DNA of 16,298 bases from JBQTIY01 sp052387675 (GTDB lineage: Bacteria > Planctomycetota > B15-G4): contig JBQTIY010000020.1 of assembly GCA_052387675.1 (NCBI GenBank), forward strand, positions 1-16,298, read 5' to 3'. Made by a program: the position numbers and the translations under genes. Below the pieces are notes generated by a model. That model was not told where the DNA came from. It saw only the letters and a list, made by a program, of their open reading frames with translations, and did not search any database. Shown here piece after piece: positions 14,124-16,298 of the stretch (within the stretch, counting starts at the first letter, position 1; each line of letters opens with the position of its first letter).

Positions 14124-15032
14124 ATGAAGACAGTCATGACGGGATCGGCTGGCGCAGCCGGTGAAAAGCGCGTGTTCCACCGGGCGAGCAACGCCCCTGG
14201 CCGCGGCACCAAGGCCGTGGCCCTGCTCAGCGGGCTGGCGCTCGTAGTGGTCGGCTTCGTGGCAGCGCGCGATGCGGCTGCGGCGGATCTTGCGCCGCGT
14301 GCTCACACCGCGATGAAGGCCCCGCTGGGCGGCATCGCCGACAAGGACCTGGGCAAGGCGGCGCTCAAGGAGGCTTCGGCGGCCAAGTCTGCTGCGCAAA
14401 AGCTCGACGGTGAGGCGCGCAGCTCGGCGCTGCAGATGGCCGCTGGTCGCTATGACGCCATCGCAGCGGACGAGGCCTTCGCGCCCGCCATTCGTGCCGA
14501 GGCGAGTTTCCGGTCCGGCGAGATTCTGCGCTCGCTGCACCACGAAGAGGCGGCCGAGCAGCGCTACAGCACGGCCACCGCGCTGGGCCAGGCCGTGCCG
14601 GAAGCCCTGGAGTTTGCTGCGCGCGGACTGTTGGAGCGGGCCCACATGGCACGGCGTGGCAAGGACGTCGAGGCGGCGCTTTCGCTCTACGGTCAGGTGC
14701 GTGAACGCTTCTCCGCCCATCGGCGCAGCGCGGCTCATGCCATGACCTGGATGGGCAAGCTGCAGCTCAAGGCCGGACAGCGCGAGCAGGCCGCGCAGCT
14801 CCTGCAGGGCTTTGCCGAGGCCTATCCGGAGTATCCGGTCGAAGCGATCCGGAACGCCGATCTGCTGGCCGTCGAGCAGCTCGAGGCCGGCGATGAGACG
14901 GCTGCACGGACCACCGTGGAGCGGGTTCAGGCCGCGATGGAGGCAGTCCTGGCTGCCGGGGGCAAAACGGCCGAAGCCGTACGCAAGGCCCTCGACGGGA
15001 TGCGTGTTACCGAACAGCTGGCGGGTGACTAA
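14124..15032 (+). CDS. Exported or anchored TPR-like helical repeat protein
   Basis: The 302-residue product has no function I can name. The ATG at 14124 is preceded by a perfect AAGGAGGT (14108-14115) at 8 nt. A long basic N-region (residues 1-30) leads to a hydrophobic segment (31-47), then ARDAAAAD, which could be a signal cleavage site; otherwise it is an anchor. The rest is almost wholly helical and Ala/Leu/Glu-rich, with TPR-like pairs such as AEQRYSTATALGQ, AALSLYGQVRERF and AAQLLQGFAEAYPEYP. It resembles YbgF/BamD-type periplasmic TPR proteins only in general form. Such repeats normally hold protein partners in the cell envelope. It stands alone between divergent and convergent genes and ends in a strong terminator, so it is its own transcription unit. 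No frameshift or truncation is seen. Confidence 0.75.
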   Translation: MKTVMTGSAGAAGEKRVFHRASNAPGRGTKAVALLSGLALVVVGFVAARDAAAADLAPRAHTAMKAPLGGIADKDLGKAALKEASAAKSAAQKLDGEARSSALQMAAGRYDAIAADEAFAPAIRAEASFRSGEILRSLHHEEAAEQRYSTATALGQAVPEALEFAARGLLERAHMARRGKDVEAALSLYGQVRERFSAHRRSAAHAMTWMGKLQLKAGQREQAAQLLQGFAEAYPEYPVEAIRNADLLAVEQLEAGDETAARTTVERVQAAMEAVLAAGGKTAEAVRKALDGMRVTEQLAGD

Positions 15033-15037
15033 CCGAA

Positions 15038-15089
15038 GCTGACGGAGTCAGAGCTTAGATGCTTCAGTCCTTGGGAGAGGCGAAGCGTC
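15038..15089 (+). other. Hairpins in the 3' region before the terminator
   Basis: CTGAC (15039-15043) pairs with GTCAG (15046-15050) close to the stop codon, with flanking AAG/CTT that may extend it. GATGCTTC (15058-15065) pairs with GAAGCGTC (15082-15089) with one G-U pair. With the terminator, this makes three consecutive stem-loops in about 110 nt. It may be a structured 3' UTR or the body of a 3'-derived small RNA. No separate promoter is visible. Confidence 0.35.
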
Positions 15090-15097
15090 GGCACGAC

Positions 15098-15144
15098 AGG
15101 GCGCCCCTGCAGAAGGAGAGAGCTGCGGGGGCGCCCTCTTTTTT
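15098..15144 (+). terminator. Strong Rho-independent terminator
   Basis: AGGGCGCCCCTGCAG (15098-15112) pairs with CTGCGGGGGCGCCCT (15123-15137) as a 15-bp stem with one G-U pair and a 10-nt purine loop, followed by C and six T (15139-15144). It terminates the plus-strand TPR-like gene. The minus strand has no T-run after the stem, so it does not clearly serve the convergent phosphoesterase gene. Confidence 0.95.
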
Positions 15145-15177
15145 GCTTCGTGGCCGCGAGCCGTTGGCGCGGCCTGG

Positions 15178-16023
15178 TCAGGCCAAAACGCGCGGAGCGC
15201 CGGCCTGACTGCCCACAAACTGCGGCTCCTCGAAGCTGCCGTCGGGATGCACTTCGATCACCACAGCGTCGCCGCGATAGGCGCCGGCACCGCAAACACA
15301 TAAAGCCGAGCCGATGCGTTCGGTCCGGCCGAAGTTCTCATGCAGATGGCCGGTGAGACAGAGCACCGGCTGGAGCGCGGCGAGGGCCGCGTGGCAGCGC
15401 TGACTGCCGACGAGCTTGCCCTGCGCGAAGGCGGGCACCTCCGGATTGTTCACGCCGTCGAGTGAACTGCCGTAGGGCACGTTGTGGCTCACCAGCACGA
15501 GCGGCAGTTGGTGTCCGCGCACAGCAGAGAGGCGCGCCCGCTCCGCGCTGAGTTGCTCGATTTCGCTCTCCAATCGCTGCGGATTGGGCGGACCGGACCA
15601 GCCCCCCAGTCCTGCGAAGAGGAGCCCCTCATGTTCGATGAGCCGAGTCTCCAGATTGGCCAGCCGGCCCGCGACGTGCGGCCGATCTGGCCGCGGCTGA
15701 TGTCGGTCGACAAGCGCCGGGAAGGCGCCACCGATGCGGTCGCTGTTGCCGGGGATGGCCAGCACTGGCACGCCGCAGCGCGAGAGCGCAGCCAGCACGG
15801 CGGCCCCCTCGGCCAGCGCGCGGTCCACCAACTCCTCGGCGTGCGCACGGCCCACCAATTCCACCCAGCGTCCCACCGCCCAGCCGCGCTGCAGAGCGGC
15901 AAACTTCAGCCGCCGGATCTCATCGACCTCGCAGTAGTCGCCGCCCGCGATGACCAGTTCCGGCGCCCAAGCCGAAACATCGGGCACGCGCCCGTGAAAA
16001 TCGCTGACAAAGACGATCCGCAT
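15178..16023 (-). CDS. Calcineurin-like metallophosphoesterase
   Basis: The 281-residue protein carries every metal-binding motif of the two-metal calcineurin-like superfamily: SDFHG (D8, H10), AGGDY (D29), PGNSD (N93), SHN (H180) and GHLHE (H226, H228). The GNSD in place of the more usual GNHD is a known variant. Members hydrolyse phosphomono- or phosphodiesters, and the substrate cannot be set from motifs. The product lacks a signal peptide, so it should be cytoplasmic. The frame is open 45 codons further upstream, but that part is Arg/Pro-rich and unlike the family, which normally starts MRIVFVSD. A TATCGT hexamer 8 nt before the chosen ATG and the lack of a Shine-Dalgarno site suggest a very short leader. 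No co-transcribed neighbour is visible. Confidence 0.9.
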   Translation of the reverse strand: MRIVFVSDFHGRVPDVSAWAPELVIAGGDYCEVDEIRRLKFAALQRGWAVGRWVELVGRAHAEELVDRALAEGAAVLAALSRCGVPVLAIPGNSDRIGGAFPALVDRHQPRPDRPHVAGRLANLETRLIEHEGLLFAGLGGWSGPPNPQRLESEIEQLSAERARLSAVRGHQLPLVLVSHNVPYGSSLDGVNNPEVPAFAQGKLVGSQRCHAALAALQPVLCLTGHLHENFGRTERIGSALCVCGAGAYRGDAVVIEVHPDGSFEEPQFVGSQAGAPRVLA

Positions 16024-16031
16024 CGCTTGCC

Positions 16032-16037
16032 ACGATA
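16032..16037 (-). promoter_or_regulatory. Putative -10 element of the phosphoesterase gene
   Basis: TATCGT on the minus strand fits TANNNT and lies 8 nt before the ATG at 16023. The expected leader would be only about 2 nt. No -35 box or Shine-Dalgarno site is seen. Confidence 0.3.
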
Positions 16038-16169
16038 GCCGAAGCTGACGCTCCACGGGCTCCGCTTCGCGTCGACCCGGGGCGTGCTTCGCGGCTGCCT
16101 CGGGGCTGCTCCGCGGACAATCGGCAGCCCACCACTCCTGCCGCCGTTGGCAGAGCACGTCTCGTCCGC

Positions 16170-16296
16170 CGACTGCCTTCCTCTACTGCAGCGGTGTGCG
16201 ACGCGGCGGGGGTCGGTGTGCCGCGAGTTCCGAGCCGACCTCTCGGCCGCCTCGGCCGAGTCGGCGAGGTGTCTGAGCGGCACCGCCGAGCCCCCG
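16170..16296. repeat. Interspersed hairpin repeat, right copy
   Basis: This copy is in the same orientation as 127-255. The final 82 nt (16215-16296) are identical to 174-255, including the stem-loop, here at 16234-16265. The outer part (16170-16214) keeps a 12-nt and a 20-nt identical block but has small indels in between. The sequence diverges from the left copy in the last two bases of the window, so the match is not a simple circular end overlap. Confidence 0.85.
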
Positions 16297-16298
16297 AC

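Larger units (their letters stand above)
16024..16298. other. Non-coding right flank with repeats
   Basis: This 275-nt stretch upstream of the minus-strand phosphoesterase contains no convincing gene. It has a 7-bp inverted repeat GGGCTGC (16103-16109) with GCAGCCC (16124-16130) and the right copy of the interspersed hairpin repeat from about 16147 to 16296. The window ends two bases after the repeat match stops. Confidence 0.65.

Noticed and set aside
15030..16050. CCGAAGCTGACG shared by 15033-15044 and 16039-16050.
   Set aside because: A 12-nt exact match is expected several times by chance in a window of this size.
16024..16158. N-terminal extension of the metallophosphoesterase to an ATG at 16158.
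   Set aside because: The added 45 residues are unlike the family, which starts at the MRIVFVSD strand, and no ribosome binding site supports the upstream ATG.
15906..16283. Minus-strand frame starting MPLRHLADSAEAAERSARNSRHT, whose start is repeated in the left repeat copy.
   Set aside because: The shared peptide comes from the shared non-coding repeat. The frames diverge after the repeat, the right copy overlaps the phosphoesterase gene, and the remaining sequence is Arg-rich without a domain.
1..16298. Circular molecule, because the ends share sequence.
   Set aside because: The match is internal on the left (from about 127) and stops two bases before the right end, and the flanks differ, so this is a dispersed repeat and not a terminal overlap.
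16024..16298. Possible tRNA or other standard RNA gene in the flanks and intergenic gaps.
   Set aside because: I looked for a TTC-containing T-arm with a matching acceptor stem in all gaps of more than 100 nt and saw none.

Overview
The window is a GC-rich (estimated by eye at two-thirds or more G+C), gene-dense bacterial segment that reads most like a member of the Planctomycetota. The best lineage evidence is the co-directional, overlapping pair of a CxxCH-bearing PSCyt1/DUF1549/DUF1553 protein and a Tat-exported DUF1501 protein, an arrangement typical of that phylum. A fusion of an HExxH domain with a DUF1080-type domain and a Gly-rich RRM protein fit the same picture. I cannot name a genus.

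Layout, left to right. 1-297 is non-coding: it carries one copy of an interspersed hairpin repeat and a 22-nt tandem repeat. 298-5329 (minus) is the DUF1553 then DUF1501 two-gene unit, joined by an 11-nt overlap. Divergent from it, 5416-11447 (plus) carries an SGNH hydrolase, a TPR/metallopeptidase-like/DUF1080 exported protein, a free-standing RCK (TrkA-type) protein and glutamyl-tRNA synthetase. 11562-11996 (plus) is an RRM protein with a glycine tail and a clear terminator. 12151-13860 (minus) is a sodium:amino-acid symporter with a large extra segment. 14124-15032 (plus) is an exported or membrane-anchored helical repeat protein behind a structured leader, ending in a very strong terminator. 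15178-16023 (minus) is a metallophosphoesterase. 16024-16298 is non-coding and ends in the second copy of the hairpin repeat.

Functionally the window mixes housekeeping (gltX, RRM protein, symporter, RCK regulator, phosphoesterase) with planctomycete-type envelope proteins (DUF1501/DUF1553, SGNH hydrolase, DUF1080-type domain) that are often linked to breakdown of sulfated or complex glycans. No sulfatase, phage, transposase, CRISPR or toxin gene is visible, and I see no rRNA or tRNA. I do not see a wholly new multi-gene system.

The most unusual signals are non-coding. First, a roughly 130-150 nt repeat with a conserved stem-loop occurs at both ends. Second, the gene at 14124 has a leader with mutually exclusive pairings and a loop complementary to its Shine-Dalgarno site. 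Third, several genes have TANNNT hexamers placed so that transcription would begin at or within a couple of bases of the start codon, suggesting leaderless mRNAs, while others have strong Shine-Dalgarno sites.
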